Assembly (NCBI GenBank): GCA_003248805.1
Contig: QFQY01000035.1
Span: 1 to 49,727, forward strand
DNA from: Chelatococcus sp.
GTDB taxonomy: Bacteria > Pseudomonadota > Alphaproteobacteria > Rhizobiales > Beijerinckiaceae
Length of the DNA stretch: 49,727 nt
Direction: 5' to 3'
In this document: positions 15,523 through 23,211 of the stretch, piece after piece
How positions within the stretch are numbered: the stretch's first letter is position 1
Layout: every line of letters begins with the position of its first letter
The notes under the pieces: generated by a model
What the model saw: the letters and a program-made list of their open reading frames with translations, nothing else
Database searches by the model: none
What the model was told of the DNA's origin: nothing
Program-made: the position numbers and the translations under genes

Positions 15523-18197
15523 GCCGATAGCTCCGGGACTGGCACCGCCTGCGCGGCGGACAGGAAATGGTTCAGCACCGCGGGCTGGATGCCCCCGGAC
15601 AGAAGAATGCGTTTCTCGCTCGCGGTGAGGTCGTCGAACCAGGCATCGAAGCGGACTTCCCCCTGCGGGCCGGCCGCGACGACGCGCACCGGAGCATCGC
15701 CCGCCAGCGCTTCGCGCACCCTCGAGAAGGCGAAGCGCTCATGGCCGGTGAGGCCGAGCCCACGCCAGCTTTCGCCCGGCGCGAAGCGCAGCGGCATCAC
15801 GCCCATGCCGATCAGGTTGGAGCGGTGGATGCGCTCGAAACTGCCGGCGATCACCGCCCTCACGCCCAGAAGCGCGCAGCCCTTGGCGGCCCAGTCGCGG
15901 CTCGATCCCGTGCCGTATTCCTGGCCGGCCAGGATGATCGCGCCGATGCCGGCCCGCCGGTAGGCCATCGCGGCATCGTAGATCCAGGCCTGCTCGCCGG
16001 ATGTGAAATCGATCGTCACCCCGCCTTCGCGCTCGGGCACGAGCAGGTTCTTGATGCGCAGATTGCAGAAGGTCGCGCGCGCCATGATTTCGTGGTTGCC
16101 GCGCCGGCCGACATAGGTGTTGAAGTCCTTCTGCTGGACGCCACGGGCCAGCAGATACTGGCCGGCCGGGCTGTTCAGCGGAATCTCGCCCGAGGGGGAG
16201 ATGTGGTCGGTGGTCAGCGAATCGCCGAAGAGCCCGAGCACGCGCAGGCCCGCGACGTCGCCGCAGCTCGCCTCGTCGACCTGCACATCCGAGAAGAACG
16301 GCGGTTCGAGCATGTAGAGGGAAGCCCGGTTCCAGGCGAAGCAGGTGCCGGCCTGGGCCTCGATCGCATCCCACTGGCGCACGCGACGCGCCGCGCCGCG
16401 ATAGACCTCGTCATAGAGGTCGGCGCTCGTTGTCTGCGGCAGCAGCGCGGCGATCTCCTCGCTGGCCGGCCAGAGATCGCGCAGATGGACCGGCCGGCCC
16501 TCGGCATCCCGCCCGAGCGGATCGCGATCGAGGTCGATGTCGACGGTGCCGGCGAGCGCATAGGCGACGACCAGCGGCGGCGACATGATGTAGTTCGCCC
16601 GCACCAGGCGATGGATGCGTCCCTCGAAGTTGCGGTTGCCCGACAGCACTGCCGCCGCGACCGCCCCCCCGCTCTCGACCGCCTCGGCCACCGCCGGGTC
16701 GAGCGGCCCGGACTTGCCGCCGCAGGTGGTGCAGCCATAGCCCACGACATGGAAGCCGAGCGCCTCCAGCGCCGGCATCAGCCCGGTCTTCTCCAGATAG
16801 CGCGTCACCGTGGGCGAGCCGGGAGCGAGGGAGGTCTTCACATGGGCGGCCGGCCGCAGGCCGCGCGCGACCGCGCTGCGGGCGAGCAGCCCGGCCGCCA
16901 GCATCACCGAGGGATTGGAGGTGTTGGTGCAGGAGGTCAGCGCCGCGATGACCACCGCGCCATGACGCAGGCCGTCGGGCGCCACGCCCGCCGCGAAGCC
17001 GCCCTCCGCCAGCGGCCTGCCCAGGCGCGCCCGGAAGTCGCCGGCCACGGCATCGAGCGCGATGCGGTCCTGCGGGCGGCTGGGACCCGCCACGGCCGGA
17101 CGAGCCTCGGAAAGGTCGATCTCGACGATCCGGCTGTACTCCGGCTCGGCGGCGGCGGCATCGCGGAAGAGGCTGTTGGCCCGGGCATAGGCCTCGACCA
17201 TGGCGGCATGCGCCTTACCGCGCGTTGCGGCGATGAAGGCGATGGCGGCGGCGTCGATCGGGAAGAAGCCACAGGTCGCCCCGTATTCGGGTGCCATATT
17301 GGCGATCGAAGCCCGCTCCGGCACCGTGAGGCCGTCGATGCCGGGGCCGAAATATTCGACGAAGGCCCCCGTCACCTTCTCGCGCCGCAGCCTCTGGGTG
17401 ATCAGCAGCGCCGCATCGGTCGTCGTCGCGCCCGGCGGCAGCGCCCCGATCAGCCGCACGCCGACCACCTCGGGCACGGCCACCACCAGCGGGATGCCCA
17501 GCATCGCCGCCTCGGCGTCGATGCCGCCGACGCCCCAGCCGAGCACGCCGATGCCGTTGATCATCGGGGTATGGCTGTCGCCGCCGACGAGGAAATCGGG
17601 GAAGCGGATCCGCCGGCTCCCGACGATCCGCTCCATCACGACCGGCGCGATCGCCTCGAGATTGACCTGATGGATGATGCCCGCGCCCGGAGGCACGATC
17701 GTCAGGTTCGCGAAGGCGCCTTCCGCCCATTTCAGGAATTCATAGCGCTCGGAATTGCGCTGGATCTCGCGTTCCAGATTGCGTTCGAGCGCATCGCGCT
17801 GCCCGGCATGGTCGACCTGGAGCGAGTGGTCCACGACGAGGTCGACCGGAACCAGCGGGTTCACCAGCGCGGGGTCGCCGCCCTTGGCGGCCACGGCGTC
17901 GCGCAGCGCCGCCAGATCGAGCAGCGCCGGCGCGCCGCTCGAATCCGGCAGGATCACCCGTTCGAAGACGAGGGGCAGACCATGGCCCGCATGCTCCCGG
18001 AAACGGACGGCCGCCTGCACGTCGGCAGCGCTGACCGCGTCCCCGGCATCGAGCAGGTGATGGCGCTGCAGGTTCTCGACCAGCACCCGGATGGCGAAAG
18101 GCAGGCTCGCGGCGTCGCGTCCATGCGACCGGGCAGCGTGAGCGATGCTGCAGGCTTCGCTGCCGTCCGGCAGCGTGAGCCAGGATCGATCGGGCAT
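15519..18197 (-). CDS. Aconitase-family hydratase (AcnA/AcnD-like paralog)
   Basis: 892 residues from ATG 18197, full AcnA length; upstream codons in the frame show no aconitase sequence. Cluster ligands are visible as Cys in SCTNTSNPS (about 430) and the CTTCGG pair about 65 residues later. Other conserved parts are VDHSLQVD, PPGAGIIHQVNLE, GGDSHTPM, the GSSRDWAAKG substrate loop and ERIHRSNLIGMG. Members carry a [4Fe-4S] cluster and hydrate/dehydrate di- or tricarboxylates (aconitate, 2-methylcitrate, dimethylmaleate in related enzymes). It heads the operon with the hydantoinase and amidase and is divergent from a GntR regulator, which argues against the housekeeping citrate-cycle enzyme. 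No prpC or citrate-cycle gene is nearby. The true substrate is unknown. Confidence 0.83.
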   Translation of the reverse strand: MPDRSWLTLPDGSEACSIAHAARSHGRDAASLPFAIRVLVENLQRHHLLDAGDAVSAADVQAAVRFREHAGHGLPLVFERVILPDSSGAPALLDLAALRDAVAAKGGDPALVNPLVPVDLVVDHSLQVDHAGQRDALERNLEREIQRNSERYEFLKWAEGAFANLTIVPPGAGIIHQVNLEAIAPVVMERIVGSRRIRFPDFLVGGDSHTPMINGIGVLGWGVGGIDAEAAMLGIPLVVAVPEVVGVRLIGALPPGATTTDAALLITQRLRREKVTGAFVEYFGPGIDGLTVPERASIANMAPEYGATCGFFPIDAAAIAFIAATRGKAHAAMVEAYARANSLFRDAAAAEPEYSRIVEIDLSEARPAVAGPSRPQDRIALDAVAGDFRARLGRPLAEGGFAAGVAPDGLRHGAVVIAALTSCTNTSNPSVMLAAGLLARSAVARGLRPAAHVKTSLAPGSPTVTRYLEKTGLMPALEALGFHVVGYGCTTCGGKSGPLDPAVAEAVESGGAVAAAVLSGNRNFEGRIHRLVRANYIMSPPLVVAYALAGTVDIDLDRDPLGRDAEGRPVHLRDLWPASEEIAALLPQTTSADLYDEVYRGAARRVRQWDAIEAQAGTCFAWNRASLYMLEPPFFSDVQVDEASCGDVAGLRVLGLFGDSLTTDHISPSGEIPLNSPAGQYLLARGVQQKDFNTYVGRRGNHEIMARATFCNLRIKNLLVPEREGGVTIDFTSGEQAWIYDAAMAYRRAGIGAIILAGQEYGTGSSRDWAAKGCALLGVRAVIAGSFERIHRSNLIGMGVMPLRFAPGESWRGLGLTGHERFAFSRVREALAGDAPVRVVAAGPQGEVRFDAWFDDLTASEKRILLSGGIQPAVLNHFLSAAQAVPVPELSA

Positions 18198-18249
18198 GGC
18201 GGACTCGTTCGGCGTCAAGATGAGGCACCCAACTCCAGAGGCGCCATTA

Positions 18250-18259
18250 ATGTCAACAT
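18250..18259. promoter_or_regulatory. Candidate FadR/GntR operator, copy 1
   Basis: ATGTCAACAT is a perfect ATGT-N2-ACAT palindrome followed by ATTTTAAG. It lies about 50 nt upstream of the aconitase-like start. A very similar site occurs about 115 nt away next to the regulator gene. GT...AC palindromes of this kind are typical operators for FadR-type GntR proteins. Function is inferred. Confidence 0.5.
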
Positions 18260-18364
18260 ATTTTAAGAACGCCGGCTCCGCTGCGCCGCAGACTCGCCAC
18301 CATGGCCTTCGAATAGGGGATATTGAGCCATTCACCAGAAACGATCTCAGTATCGAGCAAAAAC

Positions 18365-18374
18365 TGTTGACATA
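18365..18374. promoter_or_regulatory. Candidate FadR/GntR operator, copy 2
   Basis: CTGTTGACAT (position accurate to about 1 nt) is CTGT-N2-ACAT followed by ATTTTGAG. Sixteen of about twenty bases match the region of copy 1, including the AT-rich tail. It sits about 35 nt before the GntR regulator start, so binding there would repress the regulator itself as well as act on the divergent catabolic operon. Confidence 0.5.
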
Positions 18375-18409
18375 TTTTGAGGTCACAGGCTTGTCTCCAT
18401 GCGGTGGAG

Positions 18410-19150
18410 ATGACCGTGCCCGCAAGCAGCGCCCTGAACGACCGCAGCGAAACCGAACCCGTCGCCTCGCCGGCCCGCGCCGAGACGCTGGGCGAACAGG
18501 TCTTCGCCCGGCTGCTCGACATGATCCTGAATTGCGAGATCGCGCCCGGCGCGGTGCTGAACGAGCAGGCTCTTGCGACGCGCCTGAACGTCAGCCGCGG
18601 CCCGGTGCGCGAGGCCGTCCGTCGTCTCCAGGGCATCCAGCTCGTCACGCGCGAAGCCCAGATGAGGGCGCGCGTCATCAGCCTGGACGCCGGTGCGATC
18701 GTCGATCTGTTCCATATGCGCGAGGCGCTCGAGGGCTATGCCTGCCGCCTCGCGGCGGAGCGCATCACCGAGGCGGAGCTGAGCTCGATCGAGCAGCAGC
18801 TCGAGGCGACGCGCCGGGCGTCCCTCGATCCCGCCGCGCGCCCCGCCGGCACCGCCTTCGATTTCCACACGCTGATCGTGCAGGCCAGCGGCAACGCACG
18901 CATCATCGACGCGCTCTGCGGCGACCTCTATTTGCTGCTGAAGCTCTACCGGAAATGGTCCGGCACGGTGACCGAGCGCAAATCGGCCGCCTACGACGAA
19001 CACTGGCAGATCCTGCGGGCGATGCGCGCCCGCGACCCCGACCTCGCGGAATCCCTGATGCGCTCGCATGTCAGGCGCGCCCGCGAGCACATCATCCAGA
19101 CCATGCCGACTCCGGCGCCGGACACGCCGGCCCTGCGGCCCGTCCCGTAA
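18410..19150 (+). CDS. GntR-family (FadR/FCD subgroup) transcriptional regulator
   Basis: About 246 residues. The N-terminal winged helix-turn-helix spans roughly 25-90 (LGEQVFARLLDMILNCEIAPG, split by its helix boundary, then NEQALATRLNVSRGPVREAV and RRLQGIQLV). The C-terminal all-helical FCD ligand domain has DLFHMREALEGYACRLAAE, a FHTLI segment and SHVRRAREHI, which provide the usual Asp/His metal-binding residues for carboxylate effectors. The start is uncertain: ATG 18410 touches the GGTGGAG ribosome site, so GTG 18416, six nt downstream of GGAG, may be the true start; TTG 18377 is also open. It is divergent from the hydratase operon and precedes the lyase gene by 21 nt. It probably senses an acid intermediate of the pathway and binds the twin sites between the genes. 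Confidence 0.85.
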   Translation: MTVPASSALNDRSETEPVASPARAETLGEQVFARLLDMILNCEIAPGAVLNEQALATRLNVSRGPVREAVRRLQGIQLVTREAQMRARVISLDAGAIVDLFHMREALEGYACRLAAERITEAELSSIEQQLEATRRASLDPAARPAGTAFDFHTLIVQASGNARIIDALCGDLYLLLKLYRKWSGTVTERKSAAYDEHWQILRAMRARDPDLAESLMRSHVRRAREHIIQTMPTPAPDTPALRPVP

Positions 19151-19171
19151 GCCCAACCGCCAAGGCCAAGA

Positions 19172-20128
19172 ATGACGACCAAAGCCCAGACCTATCGCGC
19201 GCTGCTCGACTCCGGCGAGTTCATCGTCTCTCCCGGCGTCTATGACGGCTACAGCGCCAAGCTGGTCGAGACCGCCGGCTTCAAGACGGCCGCGACGTCG
19301 GGCGCGGCCATCTCGAACGCGCTTCTCGGGATCGACGACATCGGCGTCATGGGCCTGAGCGAGAACGTCAACCACTGCCGCATGATCGCGCGCTCGGTGA
19401 ACATCCCCGTCACCGCCGACGCCGACACGGGCTACGGCAACCCGATGAACGTCCACTACACCGTGCAGCAGTTCGAGGAGGCCGGTGTCGCGGGCGTCAA
19501 CATCGAGGACCAGGTCACGCCCAAGCGCTGCGGCCACATGCCGGGCAAGGAGATCATCCCGGCAGGCGAGATGGTCAAGAAGATCGAGGCCGCCTGCATG
19601 GCTCGCCGCGACGATGCCTTCGTGATCGTGGCACGGACCGATGCGCTGGCGATCGAAGGCATCGAGGGCACTCTGGAGCGCGTCCGCGCCTATGCCGCCG
19701 CCGGCGCCGACATGATCTTTCCCGATGCCGTGCGCTCGGAAGAACACATCAAGGCGATCGTCGAGGCGGCCGGCGTGCCGGTCACGGTGAACATGGGTTT
19801 CGGCATCCGCTCGCGCCCGACGACGCCGCTCATCGCGCTCCCGCGCCTGAAGGAGATCGGCGTGCGCCGCATCTCGCTGCCGCGCATGCTGCCGGGCGCC
19901 GCGATCCGCGGCATGTCGGAGGCGCTGCGCCTGATGCGCGAGGTCATGGCGACCGGACAGCCGATCGACCGGCCCGACCTCATCGCCGGCATCGACGAGA
20001 TCATCGACCTGATGGGCTACGAGCAGACCCGCGAACTCGAGCGGCGGCTGCTGACCGAGCAGGCCATCCACGACAAGTATCACGACGCCGCCCGTGGCGA
20101 CCGGGATCTCCGGCCAGCCTCGGCCTGA
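19172..20128 (+). CDS. Isocitrate lyase / PEP mutase-superfamily lyase
   Basis: 318 residues, 21 nt after the GntR gene, in the same direction. The superfamily fold is clear: SPGVYDGYSAKLVETAGF, metal-binding DADTGYGN (Asp83, Asp85), Glu/Asp in VNIEDQV and catalytic Cys120 in KRCGHMPGKE, followed by ARTDAL. The KRCGH loop places it with C-C lyases (methylisocitrate, dimethylmalate and related lyases) rather than PEP mutase proper. The segment VTVNMGFGIRSRPTTPL replaces the asparagine-rich NxTE-type substrate loop of PrpB, so 2-methylisocitrate is not the obvious substrate. These Mg-dependent enzymes cleave a 2-hydroxy-dicarboxylate to a keto acid plus a carboxylate. It would be the natural last step after the aconitase-like hydration. 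Confidence 0.82.
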   Translation: MTTKAQTYRALLDSGEFIVSPGVYDGYSAKLVETAGFKTAATSGAAISNALLGIDDIGVMGLSENVNHCRMIARSVNIPVTADADTGYGNPMNVHYTVQQFEEAGVAGVNIEDQVTPKRCGHMPGKEIIPAGEMVKKIEAACMARRDDAFVIVARTDALAIEGIEGTLERVRAYAAAGADMIFPDAVRSEEHIKAIVEAAGVPVTVNMGFGIRSRPTTPLIALPRLKEIGVRRISLPRMLPGAAIRGMSEALRLMREVMATGQPIDRPDLIAGIDEIIDLMGYEQTRELERRLLTEQAIHDKYHDAARGDRDLRPASA

Positions 20129-20162
20129 GCACCACCCCGATCCGGGTCCGGCTGGCGTATTC

Positions 20163-20178
20163 GGCCGCTTAACCGGCC
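20163..20178. terminator. Possible stem-loop between convergent genes
   Basis: GGCCG and CGGCC form a perfect 5-bp stem around CTTAAC, located in the 54-nt gap between the lyase and the convergent MoeA-fusion gene. No U-tract follows on either strand, so termination is only suggested by position. Confidence 0.25.
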
Positions 20179-20182
20179 TGAC

Positions 20183-22129
20183 CTACGGCGTGCCTTCGCC
20201 GGAGGCCGGGACGAAGCCGAGCTTGGCCAGATCGCCTCCGGCGCCGGACAGGGCCGCCTCGAAGGCCTCGATCGCGCCCGGGGAGCGCGGCTCCGCCGAG
20301 ACGGCGAAGTCGTAATGCTCCTCGGCCAGCGGCAGGAAGGCCAGGCCCGCGGCCTTGGCCGCGGGAGCGATCGAAACGCCCCAGTCCGCACGGCCCTGCG
20401 CGACGGCCGCCACCACCGCGTTATGGGACCGGGGCTGGTTCCAGTAGCCGGCAGGTCGCGCACCTGCGAGCAGCTGGTCGATGATGACGCGCGTGCCCGC
20501 GCCCTGATTGCGATTGACCATGAGGCAGCCCGGATCGGCGAGAGCGGCCGCGATGGCGGCCTGCGGCGTCGCGAGCGTCTCGAAACGCGGGTCGCCCGGC
20601 CGGTAGACCACGCCCTGCATCCGGCGCCAGCCCGGGATCAGTCGCATCGTCCCGGTGAGGTAGGAACGGTTGTACTCTCCCGTCGCCGTGTCGAGCAGGT
20701 GGATCGGCGTGATGTCGCATTCGCCTCGCCGGAGGGCCGCGAGCCCCCCGAGACTCCCCAGCGCGAGCGAGCGGGCCGTCAGGCCGAGATCGGCGAGGCG
20801 CGAGATCACCGCGTCGAGGCCGATGCAGTGGCTGCCTACGATCGACAGGTCCGGCACGGCGATGTGGGGCGCGAACAGGGTGACGTCGACCGACGCTTCG
20901 GCCGGAAGGCTCTCGCTGAGCGCGTCGATGGAGAGAAAGCCGTCCGCCTGGCTGAAGGCCGTCACCGCTCCCGACCCCTTGCCGATCGGGAATGCGACCT
21001 TGCCGGCCGCATCCTCGGCCAGGGCGACCATGACGAACTCGGTCCGCCCGAGATCCGAGGGAATCCGGGCCGGGACGCGGGCCTGCACATGGATGTCGGG
21101 CCGCTCGGGAAGACCGGCGAGAATCCGCAGGACCGGCGCCACGATGTCGTGGAAGGTGAACATCGCCGAGGTCGGAAAGCCCGGCAGGATGACCACGGGC
21201 TTGCCGTCGCAAACCGCCAGGCACAGGGGCTTGCCGGGCTTGAGCGCCACCCCGTGCGCGACGATGCCCGGTTGTCCCAGTCGCTCGACGATCCGGTAGG
21301 TCAGGTCGCCCGCGCCCTTCGACGTGCCGCCCGAGAGGATGACGGCGTCGCAGCCGCGATGGGCCTCCTCGATGGCGGCGGCGAGCCGGTCGGCATCGTC
21401 CGGGATCGCGCCGTAGCGGATGGCGACGCAGCCGTTCTCCTCCAGCGCCGCGGCAACGATCGGGCCGTTGGAATCATAGATCGCAGCCGGGCGCAGGGGC
21501 TGGCCGGGCGCCACCAGTTCGTCACCCGTCGAGATGACGGCGACCCGGGGCTTGCGCCAGACCGGCGCCACGGCGGCGCCGACCGCCGCGAGCATCCCGA
21601 TCTCCCGCGAGCCGATCTGGCTGCCGCGCCGCAGGAGCGTCTCGCCACGCGCGATGTCGGACCCCGCGAAGGCGACGTTCTGGCCGGGCGCCACGGCGCG
21701 CGTCACCGCCAGGCCGCGCCCGTCCTCGAAGCGCGTGTGCTCGATCATGACGACCGCATCCGCCCCGCGTGGCATCGGCCCCCCCGTCGCGATGGGCGTC
21801 GCGGTGCCGGCGGACACCTCCAGTCGGGGTTCGGTGCCGCAGGCTATCGTCTCGGCGTTGAGGGCGAGCCAGGACGGCTGCAGCTCTCCGGCCGTCGACA
21901 CGTCCTGCGCCCGCACCGCGAACCCGTCGACGACCGACCTGTCGAAAGGCGGCGTGTCGACCGGCGCGGTCACGGTCTCCGCGAGAACCCGGCCGACGAG
22001 CGCCTCGAGCGACACCATCTCCTGCCCCAGCGGCTTCAGCACCAGCGCGGAGCGGAAGCGCTCGATGGCCTCCTCGCGCCCGAGCACCTTGAGGAACTGC
22101 TCCTGAACGACGCCCGCATTGACGCTCAT
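20183..22129 (-). CDS. MoeA fused to a periplasmic-binding-like (PBP/LysR-substrate) domain
   Basis: 648 residues from ATG 22129, overlapping the upstream stop (ATGA). Residues 1 to about 420 are a complete MoeA: PFDRSVVDGFAVR with the catalytic Asp, PIATGGPMPRGADAV, VISTGDELV (199-206), LSGGTSKGAGD and LPGFPTSAMF, then the domain IV barrel. Residues about 428-640 form a type-2 periplasmic-binding fold without signal peptide: IVGSHCIGLDAV, ALRRGECDI, MVNRNQGAGTRVI and GRADWGVSI. MoeA inserts molybdate (or tungstate) into adenylated molybdopterin. The attached domain resembles oxyanion receptors and could hand over, or gate the reaction by, the bound metal oxyanion in the cytosol. It is the last gene of a three-gene leftward operon. 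Confidence 0.87.
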   Translation of the reverse strand: MSVNAGVVQEQFLKVLGREEAIERFRSALVLKPLGQEMVSLEALVGRVLAETVTAPVDTPPFDRSVVDGFAVRAQDVSTAGELQPSWLALNAETIACGTEPRLEVSAGTATPIATGGPMPRGADAVVMIEHTRFEDGRGLAVTRAVAPGQNVAFAGSDIARGETLLRRGSQIGSREIGMLAAVGAAVAPVWRKPRVAVISTGDELVAPGQPLRPAAIYDSNGPIVAAALEENGCVAIRYGAIPDDADRLAAAIEEAHRGCDAVILSGGTSKGAGDLTYRIVERLGQPGIVAHGVALKPGKPLCLAVCDGKPVVILPGFPTSAMFTFHDIVAPVLRILAGLPERPDIHVQARVPARIPSDLGRTEFVMVALAEDAAGKVAFPIGKGSGAVTAFSQADGFLSIDALSESLPAEASVDVTLFAPHIAVPDLSIVGSHCIGLDAVISRLADLGLTARSLALGSLGGLAALRRGECDITPIHLLDTATGEYNRSYLTGTMRLIPGWRRMQGVVYRPGDPRFETLATPQAAIAAALADPGCLMVNRNQGAGTRVIIDQLLAGARPAGYWNQPRSHNAVVAAVAQGRADWGVSIAPAAKAAGLAFLPLAEEHYDFAVSAEPRSPGAIEAFEAALSGAGGDLAKLGFVPASGEGTP

Positions 22130-23211
22130 GATGGTTCGTACATGCCCTTCAGAGGGGTGGCCGCGAAGGCGGCACCGGCCGGCGCGCCTTCGCTTTCGGG
22201 GTCGACGATGCCGACGGCATCGGCCTGTATCAGCGCCTCCAGCGACAGCGCGCCGACCGCCAGAGGCTCGTATCCAAGCGGGGAGCTTCGCAAAAGCGCA
22301 AGATCGGCGAGGCCGACCTGAGAGACGATCTTCGCGGCGAGCGGCCTGTCGACGCTCCGCAGCCGCCGGTTGGACAGCTTCGCCAGCGCGGGAGCGATCA
22401 GCGCGTGAAAGCCGGCGACGACGGCATCGAAACGCGCGGCGAAAACGAAGGTCAGGCGTTCGCCGTCCCACAGGATGCGCGTATCGCGCCCCGGGTTCAG
22501 CGCAACGCCGCCGACGGCCGAGCCGCCTGCATCGCCTTCGACCGAACGGGGATCCCTGCGGATCAGGATCTCGACATGGCCTTCTCCACGCGACACCACG
22601 CCGCACCCGTGGTCGCGCAGGATTGTCCGCAGCCAGAAGGCTTCGGGACCGCCGTCGCCTTGCGGGTCGTCGAGCGCGACGAGCGGGCTCCGGACCGCGA
22701 CGGTCGGCGTTCCGGCCATGGCCAGCGCCAGGGCAATCGCGGGCGTCACCGTCGCACCGGCGCCCGCGATCTCGGCGCCTTGCGGGATGTCGAAGCCGGG
22801 CAGGACCGCGCCTTCCCCGGGATAGGCCCCCTGGCCGATCTCGTGCGCGCCGTGCAGAGACGTGACCGCCTGTTCCTCGATCACGGCGTCGGCGGGCGGG
22901 GGAAGCGGATCGCCGGGCATGACGCGCGCCGGTGCCGAGGCCAAGAACACCGGCGAGTAGGGCGACGCGCCGACGAGATCGTGCGAGGCGACGGCGATGC
23001 CCCGCCTCCCCGCGAGCGGATGCGGCGGCACCGGGGTCGCGGCGACGATGCGCTCGGCGAGCGGCTTGCCGAGCGCCTCCGACACGGGAACATGCAGCGG
23101 AGCGACCGCCGAGACCCGCGCCAGGACGAATTCGCGTGCGTCGCGATAGGGAACCAAGGCAGCTGGAGCCGGCATGCGCAATGTTCTAGGGCGGCCCGCT
23201 CGTTCCGTCAT
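22126..23211 (-). CDS. MoeA-like protein lacking the active-site motif
   Basis: 361 residues from ATG 23211, overlapping the regulator stop (ATGA) and itself overlapping the MoeA fusion by 4 nt. The N-terminal part follows MoeA domains I and II (ARVSAVAPLHVPVSEALGK, VMPGDPLPPPADAVI, GAVLPGFDIPQGAEIAGAG, VTPAIALALAMAG). However, the NSAMDGYA-type motif is replaced by RRGIAVASHDL, and the MPT-binding TGDE, SGG and PGNP loops are missing. The C-terminal part is a divergent domain with no clear match. It may be a pseudo-enzyme subunit of the adjacent MoeA fusion or a molybdopterin-binding sensor partner. Its function is not known. Confidence 0.65.
   Translation of the reverse strand: MTERAGRPRTLRMPAPAALVPYRDAREFVLARVSAVAPLHVPVSEALGKPLAERIVAATPVPPHPLAGRRGIAVASHDLVGASPYSPVFLASAPARVMPGDPLPPPADAVIEEQAVTSLHGAHEIGQGAYPGEGAVLPGFDIPQGAEIAGAGATVTPAIALALAMAGTPTVAVRSPLVALDDPQGDGGPEAFWLRTILRDHGCGVVSRGEGHVEILIRRDPRSVEGDAGGSAVGGVALNPGRDTRILWDGERLTFVFAARFDAVVAGFHALIAPALAKLSNRRLRSVDRPLAAKIVSQVGLADLALLRSSPLGYEPLAVGALSLEALIQADAVGIVDPESEGAPAGAAFAATPLKGMYEPS

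Noticed and set aside
13525..15963. Open frame of about 810 codons on the plus strand opposite the amidase and hydantoinase genes
   Set aside because: Low-complexity antisense shadow with no family match; the minus-strand genes have full catalytic motifs.
15567..18266. Open frame of about 900 codons on the plus strand opposite the aconitase-like gene
   Set aside because: The predicted product is Arg/His/Asp-rich, has no domain and lies exactly antisense to an intact aconitase; such frames are common in GC-rich genomes.
15519..20128. Reading the aconitase and lyase as a methylcitrate cycle (AcnD and PrpB)
   Set aside because: No prpC or prpF is present, the lyase lacks the PrpB-like substrate loop, and the operon partners are amide hydrolases.
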